This document shows, piece after piece, positions 1-8,965 of a stretch of DNA of 64,000 bases (the first letter of the stretch is position 1; every line of letters starts with the position of its first letter). Origin of the DNA: Paludifilum halophilum (GTDB taxonomy: Bacteria; Bacillota; Bacilli; Thermoactinomycetales; DSM-45169); contig NZ_NOWF01000003.1 of assembly GCF_002245355.1 (NCBI RefSeq), positions 310,001 through 374,000 of the forward strand. The letters run 5' to 3'. The notes below the pieces were generated by a model. That model saw only the letters and a list, made by a program, of their open reading frames with translations, did no database searches and had not been told where the DNA came from. A program made the position numbers and the translations under genes.

Positions 1-486
1 GAAAAAGGCCCATTTGGCATCCAGCAAAAACATTGCCGCCAGAATCCCGACCACCATCGCGATGTTCTGGACAAAGGTGGACAAAACACGGACGAACAGT
101 TCTTTGACCGCTTCCGTATCATTCGTGATCCGGGAAATTAATCCTCCTCCGGGCGTCCGATCAAAAAAGGATAAACCCAAGTGCTGCACCTTGCTGAAAA
201 CATCGATCCGCAGTTGCTGAATCACCCGCAGGGCGATCCGGTGAAAGAGAAACTCCTGGTAATACAGAAGGCCGACGGACAAAAAGAGAAGCAACAGGTA
301 CGTCCCGGCCAGAAGGGTGATGGGCTCGGGATCAAAGATTCCCGGAGTCAGATAGTCATCGATAAATACTTTGACCAGGACCGGTCCCGCCACATCCCCA
401 CCGGTGGCCAGCAACAAAACAACCAAAGCAAGCACTAACCGTTTACGGTGTGGTTGAAGATAGCGGAGCAACCTGCGAATCGTCAT
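1..486 (-). CDS. ABC exporter half-transporter, N-terminal part (BmrD/YheH-like), cut by window edge
   Basis: The first 162 codons read without a stop from ATG at 486 to the window edge. The start follows AAGGAGGTGG at good spacing and overlaps the end of the upstream transporter gene by 44 bases, as expected for co-translated partners. The translation begins MTIRRLLRYLQPHRKRLVLA and gives the first transmembrane helices, then FFDRTPGGGLISRITNDTEA, the typical intracellular coupling stretch of type IV ABC exporters. Position after a YheI/BmrC-like gene matches the bmrC-bmrD order of Bacillus, so it is probably the second subunit of a heterodimeric multidrug exporter. The nucleotide-binding domain lies outside the window and was not seen. 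Confidence 0.85.
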   Translation of the reverse strand, partial: MTIRRLLRYLQPHRKRLVLALVVLLLATGGDVAGPVLVKVFIDDYLTPGIFDPEPITLLAGTYLLLLFLSVGLLYYQEFLFHRIALRVIQQLRIDVFSKVQHLGLSFFDRTPGGGLISRITNDTEAVKELFVRVLSTFVQNIAMVVGILAAMFLLDAKWAFF

Positions 487-2239
487 TCCCTCCACCTCCT
501 TGCTCGATCAGGGATTCCAGTTGTTGCCGCCGATACATCCAAGCATACCAGCCTTCCTGCTTCAGCAGTTGGGTGTGAGTCCCCCGTTCGGCGATTCCTC
601 CGTCTTCCAGAACCAAAATCTGATCTGCATGCTCAATCCCGCTCAAGCGGTGAGCGCAAATCAGTGTCGTCCGGTTCCTTCGATGGTTTCGCAGCGCTTC
701 CAGGATCCGCTCCTCCGTCCGGGCGTCAACAGCGGAAAGGGAATCGTCCAATAACAGGATCTCGGGATCCAACAAGAGAGCCCGGGCGATGGAGATGCGT
801 TGCTTTTGTCCTCCGGAAAGAGTGACCCCCCGTTCCCCGACCACTGTGTCATATCCCTGTTCCAACTGCAAAATATCCTCATGGACACAGGCCAGTTTCG
901 CCGCTTCTTCAACCTTCTCTCGGGAAGCCTGCGGGCGACCGAAAGCGATATTTTCCGCAATGGTGGCCGAAAACAGAAAATGATCCTGAGGTACATAACC
1001 CACCGTCTGACGCAAAGCGGACAATCGGTATTCCGTCACCGGTTTCCCTCCGATCCGGACCGTTCCATCCACCGGTTCGAATTCCCGCAGGAGCAATTTA
1101 AACAAGGTCGTCTTGCCGCTTCCCGTACGGCCGACAATGCCCAGAGTCTCCCCCTTTCCCACCGTGGCCCGGATCTCCCGCAGCACCGGCTGATCCGATT
1201 CCGGATAGGTAAACGTTTGGATCTCATAGCGGATATCACCGTCAGGAATCGTCTTCAACGCCCCCTCCCGGTCGACGATATCCGGTTGGACCCGGAGCAG
1301 AGAGCGAATTCGATCGTAAGAAGCCCGCCCCCGCTGCATGATGTTAAACAGGAAACCAAAAGCGAGCATCGGCCAGATCAACTGCCCCAGATAAATCGTA
1401 AACTGGGTCAGCTGTCCGATCGTCAGTTCCTGATTCACCACATAACCGGACCCGAAAGCCACGGCAAGAAAAAAGGACAGGCCGGCGATCAGGGAAATGG
1501 TGGGCTCAAACAGGGACTCCACCTTGGCCACAGCGATATTTTTGTGAACGACATCATCGGACTGTTTCCGGAAAGAACGCTTTTCTGCTTCTTCCCGTCC
1601 GAAGGCTTTCACGACCCGAACTCCGGAGATGTTCTCCTGAACTTTGTTATTAATATCGGAAAATGCCGCCTGAGCGGCAAGAAAGCGTTTGTGAAGGAGT
1701 TTCCCGTATTGGCCCACCGCCATCGCCATTAAAGGCATCGGGAGCAGAGCGATCAGCGTCAACTTCCAACTGATAAACACCGCCATCGAAAAAACGACCA
1801 GCCCGCCTAATACAAGGGAGTCGACAAAGGTGAGCACCCCGTCTCCCGCTGTCACCTGCACCGCCTGGATATCGTTGGTGGCATGAGCCATCAAATCACC
1901 GGTGCGCCGCCGGTAATAAAAAGAAGGGGATAAACGGGTATAATGCTGGTACAGTTGCCGTCGCAAAAGACGTGCCAGACGATGGGAGGCTCCGAAAATG
2001 AGCACCCGCCAGATAAAGCGCAACCCGTACATCGCCAAACCGGCGGCCAGAAGCCACCCCATCCACATCCACAACCGCCCCGACGTTAACGTCCCCTGAA
2101 TGCTCTCATCCACCACCACCCGAACCACATAAGGGGGGAATAACTCCAGCAGGGCCACGAGGAAAAGAAGGAACACCCCCCAGCCGTAACTTTGTCTTTC
2201 CCGCTTGAAAAACCACCACAGATCCCGAAAAACACGCAC
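443..2239 (-). CDS. ABC exporter half-transporter with fused ATPase (BmrC/YheI-like)
   Basis: A six-helix membrane domain is followed by an ATPase domain. Walker A is GRTGSGKTT, the signature is LSGGQKQRISIARALL and the H-loop is ICAHRLSG. After the Walker B aspartate the usual catalytic Glu is replaced by Asp (LLLDDSLSAVDA), a mark of the degenerate site in heterodimeric exporters. The reading frame extends to a TTG at 2278 without a ribosome site; GTG at 2239 follows AGAGGTGG by six bases, so I take it as the start (598 aa). The second subunit overlaps its 3' end. The family exports drugs or lipids; the substrate cannot be read from sequence. Confidence 0.9.
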   Translation of the reverse strand: MRVFRDLWWFFKRERQSYGWGVFLLFLVALLELFPPYVVRVVVDESIQGTLTSGRLWMWMGWLLAAGLAMYGLRFIWRVLIFGASHRLARLLRRQLYQHYTRLSPSFYYRRRTGDLMAHATNDIQAVQVTAGDGVLTFVDSLVLGGLVVFSMAVFISWKLTLIALLPMPLMAMAVGQYGKLLHKRFLAAQAAFSDINNKVQENISGVRVVKAFGREEAEKRSFRKQSDDVVHKNIAVAKVESLFEPTISLIAGLSFFLAVAFGSGYVVNQELTIGQLTQFTIYLGQLIWPMLAFGFLFNIMQRGRASYDRIRSLLRVQPDIVDREGALKTIPDGDIRYEIQTFTYPESDQPVLREIRATVGKGETLGIVGRTGSGKTTLFKLLLREFEPVDGTVRIGGKPVTEYRLSALRQTVGYVPQDHFLFSATIAENIAFGRPQASREKVEEAAKLACVHEDILQLEQGYDTVVGERGVTLSGGQKQRISIARALLLDPEILLLDDSLSAVDARTEERILEALRNHRRNRTTLICAHRLSGIEHADQILVLEDGGIAERGTHTQLLKQEGWYAWMYRRQQLESLIEQGGGGNDDSQVAPLSSTTP

Positions 2240-2292
2240 CCATGTCCACCTCTTTTCACGAACAACAAAACTTGACAATCAAAAGGCGTACG

Positions 2293-2326
2293 AAGAGGGA
2301 ACGGAATGGTTACTCCGTTCCCTCTT
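2293..2326 (-). terminator. 13-bp perfect inverted repeat, possible terminator
   Basis: AAGAGGGAACGGA and its exact complement are separated by eight bases, between the ogt-like gene and the exporter operon. No strong T-run follows on either strand, so it may be a weak terminator or an mRNA hairpin. Confidence 0.45.
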
Positions 2327-2399
2327 AACCGCTTCAGATAGCCTCCTTGATCCCGATCGTTCGACCCTGAAAAAAATAAAAAACAGATGGAGTGCAAAT

Positions 2400-2939
2400 T
2401 CAGGCCTGCGCTTTATAGGGCAGGGCTCCTTCCAAACCCAGCAAAAACTCCTTGACTTTTAATCCGGCTCCGTAACCGACCAGGGATCCGTTGGATCCGA
2501 TCACCCGATGGCAGGGCACAACGATGGAAACCGGATTTTTGTTGTTGGCTCCCCCGACGGCGCGAACAGCCTTCGGCGCTCCCATCGCCTGGGCGATATC
2601 TTTGTAGGAACGGACCTCCCCGTAGGGAATTCCCTGCAGTTGACGCCATACCAACTTTTGAAAGGCCGTTCCGTATAGATCGACGGGCAGATCGAACTGG
2701 GTTCTTACTCCATCAAAATATTCCTTCAATTGTTGGACGATGGGAGCGAGCTCGACATCGTTGCGCTCCCAGCGAATCGATCCGATCCACTCCTTGGCCC
2801 ACAAGGAGCGACCGATCCGAGTCTGCTCTCCCCGGTCAAAATCCAGTCGACATAATCCTTTGTTTGTCGCGGCTATCACGATGGGCCCCACCGGGCTTTC
2901 CATCTCACTCCATGCGATCACGCGCGAACCTGTGACCAT
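2400..2939 (-). CDS. ogt: Methylated-DNA--[protein]-cysteine S-methyltransferase
   Basis: This suicide repair protein moves the methyl group from O6-methylguanine to its own cysteine. The active site PCHRVIGSNGSLVGYGAG is complete near the C-terminus, and the preceding AMGAPKAVRAVGGANNKNP matches the DNA-binding helix region. Frame-open sequence reaches GTG at 3014, inside the queG gene, but ATG at 2939 follows GGGAGG by ten bases and gives 179 aa, the usual length. It starts 29 bases after the stop of queG, so the two are probably co-transcribed. Function is certain at the family level. Confidence 0.93.
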   Translation of the reverse strand: MVTGSRVIAWSEMESPVGPIVIAATNKGLCRLDFDRGEQTRIGRSLWAKEWIGSIRWERNDVELAPIVQQLKEYFDGVRTQFDLPVDLYGTAFQKLVWRQLQGIPYGEVRSYKDIAQAMGAPKAVRAVGGANNKNPVSIVVPCHRVIGSNGSLVGYGAGLKVKEFLLGLEGALPYKAQA

Positions 2940-2968
2940 AGAAGCCGAGCCTCCCTGTACCTGCTCAT

Positions 2969-4108
2969 TTATGAACCCGTCTTCTCTTCCTTCAAAGCGT
3001 TTTTCAGTTCCCACAGCACCTGGTCATCGGTTTCCTCAGCCAAAGCATTGCGCAGGGCCTCACCTGCCTCATCCCCTCCGATCCGGCCCAGGGCCCAAGC
3101 CGCCGTGCCCCGGATCACCGGTCTCGGATCCGTTTTTAACAGCCGGATCAAATCAGGGACTGCCGTCCGGTCCCGATACCGACCCAAGGCGATGATCGCA
3201 TTGCGCTGAATCGGCTTTTTTCCCCGCCAAGAGCCGGCCATCTTGCCGAACCGTTCCCGGAACTCGCGGTTGCTCATGGATAAAAGGGGTTTTAGCAAGG
3301 GTTTTACCTGTTCTGGATCCGGGAGAAATTCATTATGATGGGTAAAGTTCACCTTGCGGTTATACGGACAAACCGCTTGGCAGGTTTCAAAGCCGTAGAG
3401 ATACGGACCCAGCCGATCCCGGTATTCCACCGGCAAAAAACCCTTGGTCTGGGTCAGATAAGCGAGACACGCCTGGGAATTGAGCCGGCCGGGCGAAACG
3501 AGAGCCCCAGTGGGACAAGCATCCAGGCAAGCGGTACAGTCTCCGCATCCTTCGGTGACCGGTGTATCCGGAGGAAGATCGACGTCGGTAATCATCTCTC
3601 CCAGATACACCCAGGAACCGAATTCTTCTGTAATAATGGAGGTGTTTTTTCCACTCCATCCGATTCCGGCCCGTTCCGCCACCGCACGGTCGGAAAGGGC
3701 CCCGGTATCCACCATCTCCTCGGCGGTGGCGCCGGGGACCAGTTCCAACAACCGTTCTTTCAAACCTTCCAACTTTCTTTTCAATACCCGGTGATAATCC
3801 TCGCCCCATGACGCCCGACAGAACACCCCCCTGTATGCTCCGGGTTCAGAGGCCGGCGGATCGGGTATTTTCGTCGGATAAGCGAGGGCGATGGCGATGA
3901 TGGTTTTCGCCTCGGGAAGACACTTTTCGGGATGGGTACGCTTGTCGATGTCCGGTTCTTCAAATCCGGATTCATACCCGGCCTCCCGATGACGAATCAG
4001 CCTTTCCTTCAATTCCAGAAACGGGTCCGCCGAAGCAAACCCGATTTTGTCGATACCCAGCCGCTTCGCTTCCCGAATCAACTCCTCTTTGACCCTTTCG
4101 GGAGTCAT
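2969..4108 (-). CDS. queG: Epoxyqueuosine reductase
   Basis: QueG carries out the last step of queuosine synthesis in tRNA, reducing epoxyqueuosine with cobalamin and two [4Fe-4S] clusters. The 379 aa protein shows the first cluster as CGDCTACLDACPTGAL and the second set as CQAVCPYNRKV. The C-terminus carries a HEAT-like repeat (PVIRGTAAWALGRIGGDEAG), as in Bacillus QueG. ATG at 4108 has an AAGGAGGGGG ribosome site. It precedes ogt with a 29-base gap. Confidence 0.95.
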   Translation of the reverse strand: MTPERVKEELIREAKRLGIDKIGFASADPFLELKERLIRHREAGYESGFEEPDIDKRTHPEKCLPEAKTIIAIALAYPTKIPDPPASEPGAYRGVFCRASWGEDYHRVLKRKLEGLKERLLELVPGATAEEMVDTGALSDRAVAERAGIGWSGKNTSIITEEFGSWVYLGEMITDVDLPPDTPVTEGCGDCTACLDACPTGALVSPGRLNSQACLAYLTQTKGFLPVEYRDRLGPYLYGFETCQAVCPYNRKVNFTHHNEFLPDPEQVKPLLKPLLSMSNREFRERFGKMAGSWRGKKPIQRNAIIALGRYRDRTAVPDLIRLLKTDPRPVIRGTAAWALGRIGGDEAGEALRNALAEETDDQVLWELKNALKEEKTGS

Positions 4109-4233
4109 CGTCCACCCCCTCCTTTCCGTTTCTTTTTTATACGATTATACCACGATCCGAATCTGTCCGCCCCGGATTAACACGGGATAGCTACTGTTAT
4201 TTTATAGGAAGAACAAGTTGTGCATGCTCTTAT

Positions 4234-4665
4234 TTATTTCGGAATCGCTCCCCGCGCCAGCTCATCGCACCGGTTGTTCAACTCATTGTCGCTGTGCCCT
4301 TTCACTTTGATAAACTCCACTTCATGCCGGCGCATCTCTTTCAGGAGCTCCTGCCACAGGTCCCGGTTTTCTACAGGGTCTTTCTTGCTGTTGACCCACC
4401 CGTTTTTCTCCCACTTCACATACCAGCCCTGCTTCATGCAATTAACCAGATAAGCGCTGTCCGTATACAGCTTGACGCGGCACGAAGTTTTCAGCCGGCT
4501 CAGGGATTGGATCGCGGCGGTCAACTCCATCCGGTTGTTGGTGGTATTCCGGGCGCCGCCGCTAATCTCCTTGTGGTGTTCCCCGTAAATTAAAACAGCG
4601 GCCCATCCTCCGGGTCCGGGGTTGCCAGAGCAGGCACCGTCGGTATAGATGGTCACTTCCTTCAC
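4234..4665 (-). CDS. rnhA: Ribonuclease HI
   Basis: RNase HI cuts RNA in RNA-DNA hybrids. The fold and DEDD active site are visible: YTDGACSGNPGPGGWA (first Asp), NRMELTA (Glu), LYTDSAYLV (Asp) and KGHSDNELNNRCDELA (handle and last Asp). The open frame begins at GTG 4674, too close to its ribosome site; GTG 4665 lies eight bases after AAGGAG and is the likelier start (143 aa). It begins 12 bases after the stop of the ABC-class ATPase gene, so the two form a likely operon. Confidence 0.93.
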   Translation of the reverse strand: MKEVTIYTDGACSGNPGPGGWAAVLIYGEHHKEISGGARNTTNNRMELTAAIQSLSRLKTSCRVKLYTDSAYLVNCMKQGWYVKWEKNGWVNSKKDPVENRDLWQELLKEMRRHEVEFIKVKGHSDNELNNRCDELARGAIPK

Positions 4666-4677
4666 TCGATTCACTCC

Positions 4678-6381
4678 TTAACGGACCTTCAATGTACGGA
4701 GACGATTGAGAGCGGCGGCCAGTTCCAGCTTGCGGGGCAAGGCCAGATCTCCGGGGTGCTGTCCGCGGAAGGGGGAAACTGCATCCAGTCCGGACCTTTC
4801 CACCTCCTGGTACAAGTCGTCGATCAGCTCCTTCAAGCTCCGCTTCCCGTCGGCCTGTTTGCCCAACCGGCGCATCATGTCGGCGATCGCCCGGGTTTGA
4901 CTGCTGTCCACCAACTGTTCCACTCCCGACAGATCCACCGTTGTCGTGCCAAAGACGATGGTGGTTAACCCTTTGGCATCCACTTTCTCCTTTTTCCCTT
5001 TTCTCGGGTTAAAGCCCTGGGGAAGCAGATGGCGGGGCGTCACCTCACCAAACCGTTCTCCGCCTTCTTCCGTCCGGTCATTCTCCCGGGACTGGGCGAT
5101 CTCCTTCGCCTCACTCGTCACTTCATGGGGGAGGTACTCGTCCATCATAATCACCGTGTCAGCTACATCGAAATAGTCCCCGGAACCGCCCAAGACAAGG
5201 ACACTGGAGGTGCCCCGCTCCGCATACAGTTGACGCACCTTATCGATAAAGGGTGTGATCGGCTCTTTCCCCTTGGCGACCAATCGCTGCATCCGGCCGT
5301 CCCGGATCATAAAGTTCGTGGCACTGGTATCCTCGTCGATCAGGAGGCAATCGGCCCCCAACTCCAGACTTTCCACGATATTGGTTGCCTGGGATGTGCT
5401 TCCGGATGCATCCTCCGTGGAAAATCGTTCGGTATCCCGCCCGAAGGGAAGATTGTTGATAAAAGGAGAGATATTCACCTTTTCCACCCGGCGTCCGTCC
5501 TCCGCCCGAACCTTGACTGCCGTATCGGAGGTAATCACATACTCCCGACCGTCTCCTGCCACGTGATCATAGACTCCCCGCTCCAATGCCTTAAGTAAAG
5601 TACTTTTCCCGTGATAGCCGCCGCCGACGATGAGAGTGATTCCGTCCCGGATCACCATCCCCCGGATCGGATCCCCGTGGGGGACATCCACCGTCGCCTG
5701 GAGGGATTCCGGTGAGCGGAACCGGATCACCTGGCCGGAGGAAAGGGGCTTGTCGCTGATTCCGCTCTCCCGGGGCAAGATGGCTCCGTCGGCGACGAAG
5801 GCGATCCACCCCTTTTCCGCCAAAAACGCACGGACCGCTTGCTGGTTATCCACCAGCCGCATCCGCTCTTCAACCTTTTCCGGATCCAATGATGCGACCG
5901 GGAGCGCTTCATCCACCAAGCGGGGCAGATAATCGCATAGCATTTCATCCGCTTTCCGTCCCAGGACCGAGCGCCCCCGCGCCGGCAGACCAACCGTCAC
6001 CCTCACCTCGACGAACTGGTCATTAACAACGACAGAGGTACGGGGCAAAATCTCCTGGCCGGGACGGTCCACGGCGATCATACCGCTTTTTCCTGTTCCC
6101 TTGGCCCTGAAGGAGTAGCGATCGGCTTTCTTTGACCACAAACGGGTGATCCAGTCCTCCAATGCCACTCGGCGGTGGGGTTGTTCATACCATTCCTTCG
6201 GATAACCGGCCTTTTCTTGATCCATCCGGACCCGAATCCGCGAAGGGGCGGCAAAGGGGTCTCCCTGGACATAATCGATAAAAAGGCGAAACCCGGGAAA
6301 CCGGTATTCCCCTTGAATATCCTTATAGGCTTTGTACCCTCGTCCGTCGATGCGGGATAAGATTTGCTTTAATCGGTTCAT
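4678..6381 (-). CDS. Predicted ATPase of the ABC class (DUF2075-unrelated, PF09818-type)
   Basis: A soluble protein of 567 aa from ATG 6381, which follows GGAGGAGG by nine bases; the longer open frame upstream is out of translation range. A P-loop reads IVGGGYHGKSTLLKALERGV, followed by YVITSDTAVKVRAEDGR, then LIDEDTSATNFMIRD (Walker B with adjacent Glu) and VLGGSGDYFDVADTVIMMD. This pattern is the widespread family of uncharacterised ABC-class ATPases found without membrane domains. A link to RNA or nucleic acid metabolism has been proposed for the family; the downstream rnhA gene fits but does not prove it. Real role unknown. Confidence 0.85.
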   Translation of the reverse strand: MNRLKQILSRIDGRGYKAYKDIQGEYRFPGFRLFIDYVQGDPFAAPSRIRVRMDQEKAGYPKEWYEQPHRRVALEDWITRLWSKKADRYSFRAKGTGKSGMIAVDRPGQEILPRTSVVVNDQFVEVRVTVGLPARGRSVLGRKADEMLCDYLPRLVDEALPVASLDPEKVEERMRLVDNQQAVRAFLAEKGWIAFVADGAILPRESGISDKPLSSGQVIRFRSPESLQATVDVPHGDPIRGMVIRDGITLIVGGGYHGKSTLLKALERGVYDHVAGDGREYVITSDTAVKVRAEDGRRVEKVNISPFINNLPFGRDTERFSTEDASGSTSQATNIVESLELGADCLLIDEDTSATNFMIRDGRMQRLVAKGKEPITPFIDKVRQLYAERGTSSVLVLGGSGDYFDVADTVIMMDEYLPHEVTSEAKEIAQSRENDRTEEGGERFGEVTPRHLLPQGFNPRKGKKEKVDAKGLTTIVFGTTTVDLSGVEQLVDSSQTRAIADMMRRLGKQADGKRSLKELIDDLYQEVERSGLDAVSPFRGQHPGDLALPRKLELAAALNRLRTLKVR

Positions 6382-6573
6382 CGATGAATTCCTCCTCCGT
6401 TTCCGACTGTGCGGTGATGCATCCCGGGTATGTACCGGAATCCTTGAAGGCATCCCCGCAAACATGGTATACTGATACCCTTCGGTCAGGATAATAATTC
6501 CAAGCTGTTCTCCGAAACACGGAAAAAGGATATCGGAATTATGGTACCTTTTATCGGAGGTGTAAAGCAAACG

Positions 6574-7236
6574 TTGCAGATTTCTGTCGATCCGGACTTG
6601 AAAAAAATCCTGCCCTCTTTCCTCCTCGGAATCATCCACTACGAAGGGTGCGATGTGGGCCCCTCCACCCCCGAGCTGGGGAAACAGGTCCAAATCTTTA
6701 CCGATCAACTCCGTGCGGAATATACCCCTTCCGATTTGGCACAGCTGGAGGCGGTCCGGCACTGGCGGGAAGCTTTCAAGCGCTTGGGGACTTCCCCCTC
6801 CCGGTACCGGCCCTCTTCCGAATCCCTTCTGCGCCGGGTCGTAAAGGGCGGTTCCCTGTCATCCGTCAACAGCGCCGTTGATTTAAACAACTACTTTTCA
6901 CTCAAGTATTTGCTTCCACTCGGCATTTACAACCGCGATTCCATCCAAGGATCGATCCGGTGCGGTATCGGGGCGGAAGAAGACAGCTACACCGGAGTGA
7001 ACGGGCGAGAGGTTTCGATGAAAAACAAACTGTTGCTCCAGGACGATACCGGCCCCTTTGGCAGCCCTTATGTCGACTCCCGCCGGACACAGGTGACGGA
7101 GGAGACGGAACGAATCATACAGGCGGTATTTGCCGTTGGGGAACCGGAGGATGATTTAGCGGATACCCTCACCGCCATCGGGCACAGCTTCGTACAAATC
7201 CACGGCGGACAACTGGTTAAAACTGAAATTCGATGA
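6574..7236 (+). CDS. B3/B4 tRNA-binding domain protein (stand-alone PheT B3/4-like)
   Basis: The protein resembles the B3/B4 editing-type domain of phenylalanyl-tRNA synthetase beta chain that occurs alone in many Bacillota: FLLGIIHYEGCDV at the N-terminus, WREAFKRLGTSPSRYRPSSESLLRR, then SSVNSAVDLNNYFSLKYLLPLGIYN. The open frame starts with ATG 6541, which lacks a ribosome site; TTG 6574 follows GGAGGTG by 11 bases and gives a family-like N-terminus. A role in tRNA quality control is inferred from the family. It converges on the glycosylase gene, whose stop is two bases away. Confidence 0.8.
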   Translation: MQISVDPDLKKILPSFLLGIIHYEGCDVGPSTPELGKQVQIFTDQLRAEYTPSDLAQLEAVRHWREAFKRLGTSPSRYRPSSESLLRRVVKGGSLSSVNSAVDLNNYFSLKYLLPLGIYNRDSIQGSIRCGIGAEEDSYTGVNGREVSMKNKLLLQDDTGPFGSPYVDSRRTQVTEETERIIQAVFAVGEPEDDLADTLTAIGHSFVQIHGGQLVKTEIR

Positions 7237-7237
7237 G

Positions 7238-7801
7238 TCAACCCTCCTGGCCCAGGATCTCCCGGTAAGCGTCCCGGATCGCCTGAAAATCCTCCCAGGC
7301 CTCTCGTTTGCTGGCGGGATTGCGCAAAAGATAAGCCGGGTGAAAGGTAGGCATCATCCGGACACCTTTTCTTTCGTACCATCGCCCCCGAACCTTGGTG
7401 ATCCTCGCTTGGGGATCAATCAGAGACCGAGTCGGAGCGGATCCCAGAGTCACGATCACAACCGGGCGAATGGCGACAAACTGCTCCCGAAGAATCGCTT
7501 TGCAGGTCTCCATCTCCCTCTCCGTGGGAGTCCGGTTGCCGGGGGGCCGACATTTGACCACATTTGTGATAAAAATATCCTTCCGGGGGATTTCCGCCGC
7601 CTCCAGCATCCGATCGAGCAACTGGCCCGCCCTTCCCACAAAAGGCCTTCCCTGCCGGTCCTCATCCGCCCCCGGACCCTCCCCGACGAACATCAGAGGG
7701 GATTCGGGATTTCCTTCCCCCATCACGATATGGGTCCTTCTTTCATGGAGCGGACAACGGGTACAGCCCGCATATCGTTGGTGTACGGTCTCCAATTCCA
7801 C
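7238..7801 (-). CDS. Uracil-DNA glycosylase, family 4 (iron-sulfur)
   Basis: It removes uracil from DNA at the first step of base excision repair. Two cluster cysteines occur as CTRC near residue 13 and two more around KCRPPGNRTPTEREMETC. The catalytic motif GEGPGADEDRQGRPFVGRAG and the late HPAYLLRNP motif are both complete. Length (187 aa) suits the family. The start is GTG 7801, preceded by GAAGGTG. Family assignment is secure. Confidence 0.93.
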   Translation of the reverse strand: MELETVHQRYAGCTRCPLHERRTHIVMGEGNPESPLMFVGEGPGADEDRQGRPFVGRAGQLLDRMLEAAEIPRKDIFITNVVKCRPPGNRTPTEREMETCKAILREQFVAIRPVVIVTLGSAPTRSLIDPQARITKVRGRWYERKGVRMMPTFHPAYLLRNPASKREAWEDFQAIRDAYREILGQEG

Positions 7802-8033
7802 TCGCTTTCACCTTCTTCTTCAGGATGCACGATGCCATTATCCCAAATATCTGCCAACCGATCTATGCCCAAACTCTCTTTTTTATCGAATAAAATATAT
7901 GGTATACTATTTTGATACTACCGTGAAATAATCGTTACCCATAAAAATAAACAACAGATTTTAACCTGCCGTTTAATCGTGATTCATACATTTTCGTTAC
8001 CATCAGAATTGAACGGCAAAGGAGTGATCCAAA

Positions 8034-8867
8034 TTGTCCGATCTCATCTATCCGATGCTGGTCTCCGATATCGACGGTACGATCGTTACCGCTGCCAAAG
8101 AGATTCCCGAAGAGAACCGGCAAAGCATCGACGCCTTCCGGCGCCGGGGAGGACGGTTCACCCTGGCCACAGGGCGCAGTTATAGGGAAGCGAAACGGTT
8201 TATCCATGAATTGAAGGTGGATCTGCCGGTGATTCTTTGTAACGGAGGCCTTATCTACGAACCTGCCTCCGATCAACTCCACCCGGTTGCCACCCTGGAG
8301 CGAAAAACCGTTTTTGAACTGGTGGAACAACTGTCCCGGTTGACCGTCGACACAGACATTTTCATCTATACCTTGGACAAGATCTACGCCACCGGGATCA
8401 GCCCGTCGACGGAGGCGGCCCTGGAACAAGGGGAAGGACTCTCTCTGGAACTGATCCCCAGCTACAACGATCTGCCCCAGGTCCCCTGGCTCAAACTGGT
8501 CGCCGTCGCTGAAGAAGAGGCGATGCCCCACCTTCACGACTGGAGCAAAACCTACGGCGATTCCCTGGAGTTTGTTCAATCCTCCGCCAACTACTTTGAA
8601 ATCATGCCGAAGAACATCTCCAAGGGAAACGCACTAACCAAGCTGGCGCGACGCTTCCACCTGGAACCCCGGCAATGCGCCGCTATCGGCGACCACCTCA
8701 ACGACCTGTCCATGATCCAAATCGCCGGCACCAACGCCGCCGTCGCCAACGCCCATCCCCACCTGATCCACGCGGCCAAAAACCTGGTCCCCAGCAACGA
8801 AGAAGCCGGCGTCTCCCACTTCATCCGGAATCATCTGTTGAAAACGATGCCCCAAGCTGTGGAATGA
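8034..8867 (+). CDS. Cof-type HAD-superfamily phosphatase
   Basis: A 277 aa soluble hydrolase with HAD motif I SDIDGTIV (nucleophile Asp), motif II TLATGRSY, Lys in the KGNALTKLAR stretch and motif IV GDHLNDLSMIQIAG. The C2-type cap lies between. Family members dephosphorylate sugar phosphates, nucleotides or flavin intermediates; the substrate cannot be told. The start is TTG 8034 after AAAGGAGTGATCC. A strong terminator follows at 8891. Confidence 0.92.
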   Translation: MSDLIYPMLVSDIDGTIVTAAKEIPEENRQSIDAFRRRGGRFTLATGRSYREAKRFIHELKVDLPVILCNGGLIYEPASDQLHPVATLERKTVFELVEQLSRLTVDTDIFIYTLDKIYATGISPSTEAALEQGEGLSLELIPSYNDLPQVPWLKLVAVAEEEAMPHLHDWSKTYGDSLEFVQSSANYFEIMPKNISKGNALTKLARRFHLEPRQCAAIGDHLNDLSMIQIAGTNAAVANAHPHLIHAAKNLVPSNEEAGVSHFIRNHLLKTMPQAVE

Positions 8868-8890
8868 GATAAGACGGACGAATACAGAGA

Positions 8891-8929
8891 AAACGGCTCT
8901 TCCCCCTGCCCGGGGAGGAGCCGTTTTTT
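8891..8929 (+). terminator. Rho-independent terminator after the HAD gene
   Basis: A GC-rich hairpin (AAACGGCTC...GAGCCGTTT) with a loop around CCTGCC, ended by six T residues. It lies between the HAD gene and the convergent transglutaminase-like gene and may serve both. Confidence 0.85.
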
Positions 8930-8965
8930 GGATGATCGTCGATTTTTCGCCGGCTTTTCAAAGTC

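Noticed and set aside
6382-6762. N-terminal extension of the ABC-class ATPase gene to 6762
   Set aside because: No ribosome site, and the composition is unlike the family; ATG 6381 has a strong site.
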